Shown here one piece after another: positions 8,187 to 16,905 of a stretch of DNA of 64,000 nucleotides. The stretch is from Chitinophaga sp. GbtcB8 (GTDB lineage Bacteria; Bacteroidota; Bacteroidia; Chitinophagales; Chitinophagaceae), in the NCBI RefSeq assembly GCF_019091455.1, contig NZ_JAGXJN010000007.1:1-64000 (forward strand), given 5' to 3'. The translations under genes were made by a program, and so were the position numbers. Position 1 is the first letter of the stretch, and each line of letters begins with the position of its first letter. The notes below the pieces were generated by a model. It did no database searches and was not told where the DNA came from. It was given only the letters and a program-made list of their open reading frames with translations.

Positions 8187-9158
8187 TTAATGCTGGCGGC
8201 TTAAAAGGAAATCAGCCAGCTCCATCAGGGGCTTTTTACGGGAGGATAATACGGCGATGCTTTCCAGGTTATCAAATGCCTTTTGCTGAAAACGTTCTTT
8301 TTCCTTTTCAGCCCAGCTATCAATACTACAGTCGTGGAAGAGCTCCAGCACCTGCGCTACCTTATCGTCCGGGGCGGTATCCAGCAGCTGCTGCAGGCGG
8401 GTACGCTGTGCAGGGTTGCACAGCTCCAGTGCTTTCAGCAGCAGGAAGGTTTTTTTATTGGCCAGGATATCGCCGCCCTGCTGTTTGCCAAACTTTTCCG
8501 GATCGCCAAAAGCATCCAGGTAATCGTCCTGGATCTGGAAGGCAATACCTATGTTCTTACCAAACTCATATAAATAACCCTGGTTGCCTTCGCTGCCACC
8601 GCCAATAATGGCGCCCATTTGCAGGGAAGCAGCCAGCAGCACGGAAGTTTTCAGGGCTATCATGCTTACATAATCATCATACTTCACCTGCGAAGGATCC
8701 ATGCCTTCCATATCCATATCCAGCTGCTGCCCTTCGCATACCTGTATGGCTGCACGGTTAAATACGGATACGATCTTTTGTTTGTAGCGCGACTGCACCC
8801 GGTTCAGGCATTCATACACATATATAAGCATGGCATCGCCCGCCAGGATAGCGGCCGGTTCGCCATAAAGAGTGTGCACGGTAGGGTTGTTCCTGCGCAG
8901 CGGGGCCTTGTCCATAATATCATCGTGAATGAGGGTGAAATTATGGAACAGCTCTACGGCATTGCCTACCTGCCAGGCATCTGCATGAATGGTATCAAAC
9001 AGCTCATTGCCCATAAGGGCCAGTACCGGGCGTATGCGCTTACCTCCTATTTTCAGTATGTGGGAGGCTGCGTTGTACAGCGTAGAAGGCTGGTCCGGGA
9101 AATGTTGCTGATCAAATTGCTGGATAAATTGTGCTATAAGTTCCTGAAAAGAGTGCAT
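8187..9158 (-). CDS. Polyprenyl (isoprenyl) diphosphate synthase
   Basis: 323 aa trans-prenyltransferase. The first aspartate-rich motif is DDIMD (79-83) followed by RR-N; the second is QIQDDYLDAFGD, and GGKRIRP binds the diphosphate. It condenses isopentenyl diphosphate onto allylic primers. The residues before the first motif (NFTLIH) suggest a medium-chain product (C15-C20), but chain length is not certain. A perfect -7 box at 9201-9208 overlaps the end of rnr, so the gene has a likely promoter of its own besides read-through. Confidence 0.92.
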   Translation of the reverse strand: MHSFQELIAQFIQQFDQQHFPDQPSTLYNAASHILKIGGKRIRPVLALMGNELFDTIHADAWQVGNAVELFHNFTLIHDDIMDKAPLRRNNPTVHTLYGEPAAILAGDAMLIYVYECLNRVQSRYKQKIVSVFNRAAIQVCEGQQLDMDMEGMDPSQVKYDDYVSMIALKTSVLLAASLQMGAIIGGGSEGNQGYLYEFGKNIGIAFQIQDDYLDAFGDPEKFGKQQGGDILANKKTFLLLKALELCNPAQRTRLQQLLDTAPDDKVAQVLELFHDCSIDSWAEKEKERFQQKAFDNLESIAVLSSRKKPLMELADFLLSRQH

Positions 9159-9200
9159 GGTATAAAATGAAGTCTGAAGTCGGATATACTTTGATCAAAG

Positions 9201-9208
9201 CAAAATTA
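9201..9208 (-). promoter_or_regulatory. Candidate -7 box TAATTTTG for the polyprenyl synthase gene
   Basis: Perfect TAnnTTTG on the minus strand, overlapping the last codon of rnr, giving a leader of about 37 nt. Just downstream is a perfect palindrome CTTTGATCAAAG. Confidence 0.4.
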
Positions 9209-11392
9209 TAATTCCTTTTTACGGGAACGTGGTTTGGCTTTAGCAGGTTTGTTGGCGTTATTATTATCGGCAGCTGCTTTAGGTTTAGGTTTGGACCCGG
9301 GCTTATTAGGCTTAGGTTTTTTACCTGGTCCCTGCTGCACCCGCTCCCCTCTTTCCTTTTCTTTCTCTTTGCGTTTGGGCTTGCCGATGTTTCCGGGCCT
9401 GGAGGTTGGCTGTTCTTCCAGATCTTCTACCAGGTCATAATCCAGCTGGCGTTTGGTGAGGTTGGCCGACATTACGCGGATCTTCACCTTATCGCCTATA
9501 CGGAACCGGCGGCCGGTGTGCAGGCCTACCAGGGCATATTCGCTTTCATCATGCTTAAACTCATCACGGGCGGTCATGTTGTGAATGCTTACCAGACCTT
9601 CGCACTTGGTATCAATGGTCTCTACCCAGAAACCAAAGTGCGCAACACCGCTGATAACGCCGTCAAAAGTATCGCCAATAAATTGCTGCATATACTCCAC
9701 CTGCTTGTATTTGTTGGCAGCGCGCTCTGCTTCCATGGCCTTACGTTCCATTTCTGAGCAGTGGCGGCACTTCTTTTCCATATACTTATCAGGGTGTATA
9801 TCTTCAGCCAGGCATTGCGCCAGCACACGGTGTACCAGCACATCCGGGTAGCGGCGTATGGGGGAGGTAAAGTGGCAGTAATGCGCAAATCCTAACCCAT
9901 AGTGGCCAATGTTATCCGGTGTGTAAATGGCTTTGGCCATGGTACGGATGCCGATGGTTTCCAGCACATGCTGCTCCGGTTTACCCCTGGCCAGCTGCAG
10001 CATCTCGTTAAAAGAGCGGGCAATATGGTCCGGGTTATCCAGGTCAAACTTATGTCCGAACTTGCGGGCAAAGATGGAGAACACCTGCAGCTTTTCCTCG
10101 TCCGGCGTGTCGTGCACGCGGTAAGGGAAAGGCACGGATTGTTTGTTAACCTTTATCTTAGATACATACTCCGCCACCGTACGGTTGGCCAGCAGCATGA
10201 ATTCTTCTATCAGCTGGTGCGCTTCCTTGCTTTCTTTAATAACAATGCCAATGGGCTTGCCATCAGGATCCAGCTGGAAGCGTACTTCCTGTGAGGAGAA
10301 ATTAATAGCACCTTCATCAAACCGGCCTTTACGCAGAATGCGGGCTATTTTATTCAGCAGCATCACTTCTTCTTTATGCGGCCCTTCGCTGTTACCTTCA
10401 ATGATCTCCTGCACCTCTTCATACGTAAAGCGGTGATCGGAATGGATCACTGTGCGGCCCAGCCAGTGCTGTTTGATCTCGCCTTTTTCATTCATATGGA
10501 AAACGGCGGAGAAAGTGAGCTTATCCTCATTCGGGCGCAGGGAGCACAGCTCATTGGAGATCTTTTCCGGCAGCATAGGCAATACACGGTCCGGCAGGTA
10601 TACGGAGGTAGCGCGTTTATCGGCTTCCTTATCCAGCGCGGTATCCGGCAGCACATAATGGCTTACGTCGGCAATGTGCACGCCTATCTCATAACTACCG
10701 CCTTTTATTTTGCGGATGGAAATGGCATCGTCAAAGTCCTTGGCATCTACGGGGTCAATAGTAAAGGTGAGCTGTTTGCGGAAATCTTTTCTTTTTCGTA
10801 CTTCCGCGGCCGTTATCTTCTCCTTGATCTCTGCCAGCTCCGCTATCACCTCATCCGGGAACGACAACGGGAAACCGCTTTCCACCAGTATTTCCTTCAT
10901 GGCCAGATCGTTGGTATCGCTGGCGTCCAGTATTTCTATGATCTCACCTACCGGCTTGCGGGTCTTTTCGCCCCAGGCTACTACGCGTACCACGGCTTTA
11001 TCGCCGGTTTTGGCTTCGCCCAGTGAATTGGCAGGAATATAAATATCCGGTAAAAAAGCGCCTTTTTCAGGTACCAGGAAGGCAAAGCCTTTATTAACCT
11101 GCAGGGTGCCTGTAAATTCTGTTTTCTTTCGTTTAAGGATGTCCGTTACCACGCCTTCCATACGGCCGTTATTCTTATTGGAGTGGTCTTTAAGCACATC
11201 CAGCAGCACTTCATCGCCATCCAGCGCGGTATTCAGGTTCTTCTGTTTTACCAGTATATCTTTTGTTAATCCTTCTACTATTACAAAGGCCATTCCCGAA
11301 CGTGTCACTTCAATCATCCCGCGAAAAGTCTTCTTCGGGCCACTATGACTGCCTTTTTTTTGTTTTTTCTTTTTATTCATCTCATGTCCCAT
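9206..11392 (-). CDS. rnr: Ribonuclease R (RNB-family 3'-5' exoribonuclease)
   Basis: 728 aa. Two cold-shock-like OB folds lie at about 20-160 and the RNB catalytic domain at about 205-530. Its TIDPVDAKDFDD motif supplies the metal-binding Asp213, Asp219, Asp221 and Asp222. An S1 RNA-binding domain follows at about 570-655, with a long Lys/Pro-rich basic tail. The N-terminal helix-turn-helix of E. coli RNase R is absent, common in Bacteroidota. It degrades structured RNA and takes part in tmRNA-linked decay; smpB is nearby in this window. The ATG overlaps the lpxK stop in TAATG, implying translational coupling. A second ATG 4 codons in is also possible. Confidence 0.95.
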   Translation of the reverse strand: MGHEMNKKKKQKKGSHSGPKKTFRGMIEVTRSGMAFVIVEGLTKDILVKQKNLNTALDGDEVLLDVLKDHSNKNNGRMEGVVTDILKRKKTEFTGTLQVNKGFAFLVPEKGAFLPDIYIPANSLGEAKTGDKAVVRVVAWGEKTRKPVGEIIEILDASDTNDLAMKEILVESGFPLSFPDEVIAELAEIKEKITAAEVRKRKDFRKQLTFTIDPVDAKDFDDAISIRKIKGGSYEIGVHIADVSHYVLPDTALDKEADKRATSVYLPDRVLPMLPEKISNELCSLRPNEDKLTFSAVFHMNEKGEIKQHWLGRTVIHSDHRFTYEEVQEIIEGNSEGPHKEEVMLLNKIARILRKGRFDEGAINFSSQEVRFQLDPDGKPIGIVIKESKEAHQLIEEFMLLANRTVAEYVSKIKVNKQSVPFPYRVHDTPDEEKLQVFSIFARKFGHKFDLDNPDHIARSFNEMLQLARGKPEQHVLETIGIRTMAKAIYTPDNIGHYGLGFAHYCHFTSPIRRYPDVLVHRVLAQCLAEDIHPDKYMEKKCRHCSEMERKAMEAERAANKYKQVEYMQQFIGDTFDGVISGVAHFGFWVETIDTKCEGLVSIHNMTARDEFKHDESEYALVGLHTGRRFRIGDKVKIRVMSANLTKRQLDYDLVEDLEEQPTSRPGNIGKPKRKEKEKERGERVQQGPGKKPKPNKPGSKPKPKAAADNNNANKPAKAKPRSRKKEL

Positions 11393-12471
11393 TAAGTTCT
11401 AATATATGATGTTCCAGTCCCCACGATATAGTCAAAAATATAATTATTAAATGAATTCCCTTCCCCGAAGAGCAAAGATATTTCCACGGGTATCACCGCT
11501 ATGCGCAGGTTCAGCTCCTGCAAACGCTCCTGTAACAGGTGCAGGCGCACGGCATCCTTTTCTGTGGTGATCACCACCTTTTCCGCACCGGGTAAGTCTT
11601 TCAGCTCTTTGTTTATCTTTTCCAGGTCGTTATTGCTATAGTAATAATGATCCGGGAAAGGCAGCAGGAACACCTCTTTAAAACCCTCTTTTAAATGTTG
11701 CACCAGGGGGGCCGGGCGGGCAATACCGCATACCAGCAGCAAAGTAGCATCCGGGCTTATGAGCATGGGCGCCTGGGTAAACAGGTCATAGGGCTGCCCG
11801 TATTGCAGGCTGGTAAAGAAAAGGCGCTGGTGTGGCAGAGGGTTTATTTCCTGCTGCAGGGCCTGTTTTTCCGTTTCTGACATATCAGGCGGGCATTTGG
11901 ATACAATAATGCAGCTGGCCCGCTCATAACCTTTACGCCCCTCACGCAGGCGGCCAAAAGGCACCACATGGTCGCGGGTAAAGGGGCGGTTGTATTCAGT
12001 AACCAGGACGTTAAAGCCGGGTTTAATGGAGCGGTGCTGAAAGGCATCGTCCAGCAAAATGACCTGGGTTTCCGGTTTTTCGCCTAACAGCTGGGGAATG
12101 GCCAGCATACGCTCTTCGCCCACGCATACGCTGATATCCGGGAACTTCTGGTGGAATTGCATGGGCTCATCGCCCAGCTGCGCGGCTGTGCTGTTCTCAT
12201 TGGCCAGCTGGTAGCCCCTGGAACGGCGGTTATACCCGCGGCTAAGGGTGGCTATAGTAAAATGTTCTTTCAGCAGGCGTATGAGGTATTCCACATGCGG
12301 GGTTTTACCGGTACCGCCTACAGACAGGTTGCCCACAGCAATAATAGGCAGGTCAAAACTTACAGCGGTAAGGGTGCCGGCATCGTATAGGCGGTTCCGT
12401 ATCCACATTACCAGGCCGTATAACAGGGAAAAGGGATATAGCAGGAATTTCAGGTATCGAAGTACTTTCAT
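11392..12471 (-). CDS. lpxK: Tetraacyldisaccharide 4'-kinase
   Basis: 359 aa. An N-terminal membrane-associated helix is followed by the Walker A motif in VGNLSVGGTGKTP (about 47-59). LSRGYNRRSRGYQL and DDAFQHR follow, both characteristic of LpxK. It phosphorylates the 4' position of the lipid A disaccharide in the inner membrane. The start overlaps the upstream cyclo-ligase stop by ATGA (12468-12471), and its stop overlaps the rnr start, so the three genes are coupled. Confidence 0.95.
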   Translation of the reverse strand: MKVLRYLKFLLYPFSLLYGLVMWIRNRLYDAGTLTAVSFDLPIIAVGNLSVGGTGKTPHVEYLIRLLKEHFTIATLSRGYNRRSRGYQLANENSTAAQLGDEPMQFHQKFPDISVCVGEERMLAIPQLLGEKPETQVILLDDAFQHRSIKPGFNVLVTEYNRPFTRDHVVPFGRLREGRKGYERASCIIVSKCPPDMSETEKQALQQEINPLPHQRLFFTSLQYGQPYDLFTQAPMLISPDATLLLVCGIARPAPLVQHLKEGFKEVFLLPFPDHYYYSNNDLEKINKELKDLPGAEKVVITTEKDAVRLHLLQERLQELNLRIAVIPVEISLLFGEGNSFNNYIFDYIVGTGTSYIRT

Positions 12472-13052
12472 CGTTTTTCAATAAATTGATAGATAGTAAC
12501 GGGTGTAATAACGGTTTGCAGCGGTACATCGTGGATATCGGCATCCATGATCACATCTACCGGCTCAAACAGGGAAAGGCCGATGGTGCGCACATCCGGC
12601 CGGCATTGTTTCAGAAAGCGGTCATACATGCCTTTGCCGTAACCTACGCGGTGGCCGGTAAGGTCAAAGGCCAGCAGCGGCACAAATACCAGGTCCAGCG
12701 TATGGGGTTCCACAGGTATGCCGCCGGCGGGTTCCGGTATGCCATAGCTGCTTTTAACCAGGGGGGTATGCGTTTCCCACAGAAAATGCTCCATGTTGGC
12801 GGTAGCCAGGGAAGCCTTGCCCAGCACCCATTGCAGGGCCGGATAGGTTTGGCGCATCCATTCTACTATGGGCCAGGTATTCACCTCCTTTTTCTCTGTA
12901 ATGGGAAGAAAGATGTGCGCCCAGTGAACGCGGCTATAATTCACCTTTTGACAGTTTTCCAGCAGGTGCTGGTTAAGCGCTGCGGCTTCCTGTGCCGGCA
13001 TGTTAAGACGGCGTTCCAGGAACTGTTTTCGTATATCCGTTTTAGTGAACAA
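12468..13052 (-). CDS. 5-formyltetrahydrofolate cyclo-ligase
   Basis: 194 aa, the usual family length. It carries the N-terminal KTDIRKQFLERR, a central SYGIPEP, and the signature FDLTGHRVGYGKGMYDRFL with the ATP/folate-binding Gly-rich loop. It converts 5-formyl-THF to 5,10-methenyl-THF with ATP, in the cytoplasm. It lies 24 nt downstream of bioD and overlaps lpxK by 4 nt. The mix of cofactor and lipid A genes suggests convenience rather than one pathway. Confidence 0.93.
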   Translation of the reverse strand: MFTKTDIRKQFLERRLNMPAQEAAALNQHLLENCQKVNYSRVHWAHIFLPITEKKEVNTWPIVEWMRQTYPALQWVLGKASLATANMEHFLWETHTPLVKSSYGIPEPAGGIPVEPHTLDLVFVPLLAFDLTGHRVGYGKGMYDRFLKQCRPDVRTIGLSLFEPVDVIMDADIHDVPLQTVITPVTIYQFIEKR

Positions 13053-13076
13053 TCAGTTTACTTTGTGTGTGTCCGT

Positions 13077-13700
13077 TCAGAACATGAGCTGTTTGGCCTG
13101 TAAAGCAATAAAGTTAGCATCTACTACAGTGGCGTGCGGTATGCGGCCCAGCTTAGGATAACCGCTCCAGCGCACAATATCCTCTTCGTTGGTATGATGA
13201 TCACCATTGAAGATCCAGCCCAGCACCGGTATATCACTTGCCTGTAATACCCGGGCGGTAAGCAGGGAGTGGTTAATGCTGCCCAGGTAGTTCTGCGCCA
13301 CAATAATCACTTTAGCCTGCAGCTGGCGGATGAGCTCCAGCGTAAATACTTCCTCATTCAGCGGCACCATTAACCCGCCGGCGCCTTCTATTACCAGCGT
13401 GCGGTGAGGCGGTTGTATAATGGACACCTGCTGCAGGATACGGGCCGGATCAATGGTCACCTTTTCCAGCCGCGCAGCCAGGTGCGGTGATGCAGGCTCC
13501 TGCAGGCAATATACCTCTTTATGGCATACAGAGGTGGTATTGGACAGCAGCGCACGCACAGTTTGCGTATCTGTGCCTTCCAGCAATCCTGTTTGTACAG
13601 GTTTCCAGTAATCAGCCCGCAGGGCTTGTGTAACACAGGCCGCGGTAATGGTTTTTCCCACACCGGTGCCTATGCCTGTAATGAATATCCGGTTACTCAT
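13077..13700 (-). CDS. bioD: Dethiobiotin synthase
   Basis: 207 aa from the ATG at 13700. The P-loop GIGTGVGKT is near residues 9-17, then KPVQTG; a GAGGLMVPL motif is near the middle, all diagnostic of BioD. It closes the ureido ring of dethiobiotin from diaminopelargonate, CO2 and ATP. No other biotin gene is in the window. A perfect -7 box TATCTTTG lies only 6 bases before the ATG, so the mRNA may be leaderless. It heads the minus-strand run to rnr and beyond, and is divergent from the cystathionine beta-synthase gene. Confidence 0.94.
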   Translation of the reverse strand: MSNRIFITGIGTGVGKTITAACVTQALRADYWKPVQTGLLEGTDTQTVRALLSNTTSVCHKEVYCLQEPASPHLAARLEKVTIDPARILQQVSIIQPPHRTLVIEGAGGLMVPLNEEVFTLELIRQLQAKVIIVAQNYLGSINHSLLTARVLQASDIPVLGWIFNGDHHTNEEDIVRWSGYPKLGRIPHATVVDANFIALQAKQLMF

Positions 13701-13706
13701 AACGCG

Positions 13707-13714
13707 CAAAGATA
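13707..13714 (-). promoter_or_regulatory. -7 box TATCTTTG of bioD
   Basis: Perfect match to the most common Bacteroidota -7 sequence, followed by CGCGTT and then the ATG. Transcription would begin at or within a base or two of the start codon. Confidence 0.55.
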
Positions 13715-13771
13715 ACGGATGATTGTTGTTTAATGCGCCACGCCCTGCATTCCTGCCCCGATTTTTTCCCT

Positions 13772-13779
13772 TATTTTCG
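13772..13779 (+). promoter_or_regulatory. Candidate -7 box TATTTTCG of the CBS gene
   Basis: Seven of eight match to TAnnTTTG, 22 nt before the ATG at 13801. Confidence 0.35.
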
Positions 13780-13800
13780 CTGCAATATTAATATCACGCT

Positions 13801-15159
13801 ATGCAATTCTGTAACAACATACTGGAAACGATAGGCCATACCCCCTTAGTTAAACTGAACCGTGTAACGGCAGCGCTGCCCTGCCCCGTAATGGCAAAGG
13901 TTGAATTTTTTAACCCCGGCAACTCCATTAAGGACCGTATGGCGGTAAAAATGGTAGAGGTAGCAGAACAGCAGGGCCGGTTAAAACCCGGCGGCACCAT
14001 TATTGTAGGCACCTCCGGCAATACCGGTATGGGCCTGGCGCTGGCTGCGGTTATAAAAGGCTATAAATGTATTTTTACTACTACGGATAAACAGTCCAAA
14101 GAAAAAATGGACATCCTGAAGGCTGTGGGCGCTGAAGTGATCGTATGCCCCACAAATGTAGAGCCGGAAGATCCCCGCTCCTACTACTCCGTGGCCCGGC
14201 GCTTATCCAAAGAAATACCGAACTCTTTTTACGTAAACCAATATGATAACCTGGCTAACCGGGATGCGCATTATGAGCAAACCGGCCCGGAAATATGGGA
14301 GCAAACCGATGGTAAGGTTACCCACCTGGTGGTAGCTACAGGTACCGGCGGCACTGTTACCGGCGCAGGGCAGTTCCTGAAAGAAAAGAACCCGGCCATT
14401 AAAGTATGGGCTATTGACAGCTATGGCTCCCTGCTGAAAAAATACCATGAAACCGGTGAAATTGATATGAGCGAAGTATACCCGTACATTACCGAAGGTA
14501 TTGGCGAGGATTTTGTGCCGCAGAACTACGACATGCAGTACATTGATCACTTTGAAAAAGTAACGGATAAAGACGGCGCTATTATGGCCCGCCGCATTGC
14601 CAAGGAAGAAGGCATTTTTGTGGGTTACTCCGCCGGTTCTGCCGTGGCAGGCCTGCTGCAGCTGAAAGCGCAGCTTAAACCAACGGACCTGGTAGTAGTG
14701 GTGTTCCACGATCATGGCAGCCGTTATGTAGGCAAGATCTATAATGATCAGTGGATGATGGTGCGTGGTTTCCTGGATGTAAAAACCGTGAAAGATGTGG
14801 TGAACGGCCGCCGCAACCTCCCACTGGTTACCATTGGCGGCGAAGAGAAAGTTAGCGATGCCATAGCTAAAATGAAGAAGTTTGAAATTGAGCATATTCC
14901 CGTACTGCATAACAGTGATATCATAGGCGCTATTTCCGAAGGCGGTTTATTTAATAAGCTGATGGATGATGTGAACCTGAAAGATGCACCGGTGAAACAG
15001 GTAATGCATGCGGCTTTCCCGGAAGTGAGCATGGATACGCCTATTGAAAAACTGGCCGTGTATATTAATAAAGAGAATGGCGCAGTGCTAACAAAGGATG
15101 ATAGCGGCAGCTGGCATATTGTTACGAAGTATGATATTATTCAGGCACTGGGGAGTTAA
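13801..15159 (+). CDS. PLP-dependent cystathionine beta-synthase with C-terminal CBS pair
   Basis: 452 aa. The N-terminal fold-type II PLP domain has NPGNSIKDR with the PLP-binding Lys44, TSGNTG for the phosphate and GTGGTVTG. The C-terminal third (about 335-452) is a tandem CBS-domain pair with VSDAIAKMKKF and IPVLH. The architecture is that of cystathionine beta-synthase, which condenses homocysteine with serine; a cysteine synthase activity is possible too. The CBS pair usually senses an adenosyl ligand. It is divergently transcribed from bioD. Confidence 0.93.
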   Translation: MQFCNNILETIGHTPLVKLNRVTAALPCPVMAKVEFFNPGNSIKDRMAVKMVEVAEQQGRLKPGGTIIVGTSGNTGMGLALAAVIKGYKCIFTTTDKQSKEKMDILKAVGAEVIVCPTNVEPEDPRSYYSVARRLSKEIPNSFYVNQYDNLANRDAHYEQTGPEIWEQTDGKVTHLVVATGTGGTVTGAGQFLKEKNPAIKVWAIDSYGSLLKKYHETGEIDMSEVYPYITEGIGEDFVPQNYDMQYIDHFEKVTDKDGAIMARRIAKEEGIFVGYSAGSAVAGLLQLKAQLKPTDLVVVVFHDHGSRYVGKIYNDQWMMVRGFLDVKTVKDVVNGRRNLPLVTIGGEEKVSDAIAKMKKFEIEHIPVLHNSDIIGAISEGGLFNKLMDDVNLKDAPVKQVMHAAFPEVSMDTPIEKLAVYINKENGAVLTKDDSGSWHIVTKYDIIQALGS

Positions 15160-15220
15160 TTAATAATGATGGAGAAGGTAGTTAGCAGGATTGTGGGTTG
15201 ACTTCTTTATTAGTTATAGA

Positions 15221-16063
15221 GTGGAAAAACGAACTTTCATAGATCAATTGCACAACCATGTGAGTGTTCCTGCGCGGCCGCGGCGGATCATATCGGTTGT
15301 GCCATCCCAAACGGAGCTGTTGTATCATTTGGGATTGGAGGAAGAAGTGGTGGGGATCACTAAGTTTTGTGTACACCCGGAAGAGTGGTTCCGCAACAAA
15401 ACACGCATTGGCGGCACCAAAACGCTGGACCTGGATAAGATACGCGCATTACAGCCCGATCTGATCATCGCCAATAAAGAAGAAAACCAGCAGGAGCAGA
15501 TCACTGCCCTGCAGATGGAGTTTCCCGTGTGGGTAAGTGATATTCATACCCTGGATGAGGCCCTGCAAATGATACAGCGGGTAGGCGAAATAACCGGCTG
15601 TGCAAAACAGGGGCAGGCATTGAGCACACAGATACAGGAACAGTTTAAGGGATTGCATGAAGCCTTACCTGCTACGGAATTGCATACTGCTTATTTCATT
15701 TGGCGTAATCCCTGGATGGTGGCAGGCGGAGACACCTTCATTCATCACATGCTGGCTGCCTGTGGTTTGCGTAATGTGCTGGCAGATTCCCCACGATACC
15801 CGGCAATTACACTGGAAGAGCTAACGGCCCTTTTTAAAAATGTGCCCCTGGCACAGCAGCTAATATTACTTTCTTCAGAGCCCTACCCTTTTAAGGAGCA
15901 GCATATAGCGGAAATACAAGCCGTGCTGCCCGGCGCACAAATACGGCTGGTAGATGGAGAAATGTTCTCCTGGTATGGCAGCCGCTTACTGGAAGCACCG
16001 GGGTATTTCCGGAAGCTGCTGCACTCCTCCTCATATCCTGGCTCAACAGGCAACCTTTTATGA
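15221..16063 (+). CDS. BtuF-like helical-backbone metal/cobalamin-binding protein
   Basis: About 280 aa from a GTG at 15221 (MEKRTFIDQL); a TTG at 15191 would add 10 residues. The sequence runs through RIISVVPSQTELLYHLGLEE, GITKFCVHP, GGTKTLDLDKIRALQPDLIIANKEEN and later LAACGLRNVLAD. This is the pattern of the periplasmic-binding fold that binds cobalamin or iron-siderophore (BtuF/FepB class). No signal peptide is visible and no ABC transporter partner is adjacent, so it may act in the cytoplasm or have lost its transporter link. The annotation is by fold; the ligand is unknown. Confidence 0.82.
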   Translation: MEKRTFIDQLHNHVSVPARPRRIISVVPSQTELLYHLGLEEEVVGITKFCVHPEEWFRNKTRIGGTKTLDLDKIRALQPDLIIANKEENQQEQITALQMEFPVWVSDIHTLDEALQMIQRVGEITGCAKQGQALSTQIQEQFKGLHEALPATELHTAYFIWRNPWMVAGGDTFIHHMLAACGLRNVLADSPRYPAITLEELTALFKNVPLAQQLILLSSEPYPFKEQHIAEIQAVLPGAQIRLVDGEMFSWYGSRLLEAPGYFRKLLHSSSYPGSTGNLL

Positions 16064-16141
16064 TCACTCCACGTAACTATATATAAACACATTTATTCCT
16101 ATTCATTCACGCTTTATTCTTTCACTAAACGTACGACCAAA

Positions 16142-16576
16142 ATGGAAAGAAGGGACTTCGTAAGCAATCTTAGTATGGCTGTGGCACTCGCATGTGCCGG
16201 AGGGTTAGCCGCCTGTACCAAACACATGGCCGATGCGCCGGATAATAATAACGGTGGCGGAGACGCCAAGCTCACCGCAGACCTGGGCACAGAACTGTTA
16301 AACACTGGTAATTTTAAGATAGGCGGCGGGGTGATCCTGATCCGTATTGCAGCCGGCAATACACCATCGGCCTTCTCTGCCCTGTCCAGCACCTGCACCC
16401 ACGAGGGCTGCACCGTTTCTACCTTTAACACCGGCAGCGACCTGATAGAATGTAATGCGCCCTGCGGCCATGGCAGCCGGTATACCGCTACCGGCGCTGT
16501 GCAGACAGGCCCTGCTACTGCTGCACTTGCAAAAATGACGGTATCTATTAACGGGAACACGTTAAGCGTTAGCTGA
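16142..16576 (+). CDS. Rieske-type [2Fe-2S] lipoprotein with unusual second cluster box
   Basis: 144 aa. The N-terminus MERRDFVSNLSMAVALACAG has a twin-arginine flavour and ends in lipobox LAAC (Cys25), suggesting Tat export and lipid anchoring. The Rieske box 1 is canonical: Cys85-T-His87-E-G-Cys90. Box 2 reads C104-NAP-C108-G-H110-GS instead of C-P-C-H-GS, so the usual Cys-x2-His spacing is changed. The domain then continues YTATGAVQTGPAT as in other Rieske proteins. It stands alone between the BtuF-like gene and fba, with a terminator. An electron-transfer role in the periplasm is inferred. Confidence 0.85.
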   Translation: MERRDFVSNLSMAVALACAGGLAACTKHMADAPDNNNGGGDAKLTADLGTELLNTGNFKIGGGVILIRIAAGNTPSAFSALSSTCTHEGCTVSTFNTGSDLIECNAPCGHGSRYTATGAVQTGPATAALAKMTVSINGNTLSVS

Positions 16577-16608
16577 TAAATTCTTTGCACGACAAACCAG
16601 CCACATAT

Positions 16609-16645
16609 AAAAAGCCCGGCAGGCTTCTGCCTGCGGCTTTTTTTT
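16609..16645 (+). terminator. Terminator of the Rieske gene
   Basis: AAAAAGCC (16609-16616) pairs with GGCTTTTT (16635-16642); inner GGCAG/CTGCC (16618-16622, 16627-16631); ends in eight Ts. Confidence 0.8.
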
Positions 16646-16659
16646 ATCGGAAAGCTGAA

Positions 16660-16818
16660 GGCAGAAAGCTAAAAGCTGATCACGTTTTGCTTTAACACGC
16701 TGAATGCTGAATGCGGAACGCTTTTGGCGTTTTATTACAGGCTTGTCTTTTGATATGCCTGTTTTGCCTCCCACTACCCGGTCTTCAGCGTTAAGCGTTC
16801 GGCTTTTAGCTTTCAGCC
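16660..16818. repeat. Inverted-arm element of GCTTT type
   Basis: GGCAGAAAGCTAAAAGCTGA (16660-16679) is matched 18/20 by the reverse complement of 16799-16818. The spacer of about 120 bp has further AATGCTGAATGC and GCGTTAAGCG words. Similar words occur at 6484-6518 and 47950-47985. Confidence 0.5.
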
Positions 16819-16867
16819 TAATTTCGGGCTTTCTGCTTTATGCATTGCGCTTTCTGCTTTTTCCCAC

Positions 16868-16875
16868 TATATTTG
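16868..16875 (+). promoter_or_regulatory. -7 box TATATTTG of fba
   Basis: Perfect TAnnTTTG, 30 nt before the fba ATG, giving a leader of about 25 nt. Confidence 0.55.
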
Positions 16876-16905
16876 CCCTCCGTAAACAGTAAACAATCAT
16901 AAAAT

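Larger units (their letters stand above)
16577..16905. other. Intergenic region with terminator, inverted repeat and promoter
   Basis: No gene. It holds the Rieske terminator (16609-16645), a 20-bp inverted pair of GCTTT-type sequence (16660-16679, 16799-16818) and the fba -7 box (16868-16875). Confidence 0.7.

Noticed and set aside
14203..14910. 235-codon minus-strand frame inside the CBS gene
   Set aside because: Antisense shadow; the plus-strand CBS gene is certain.
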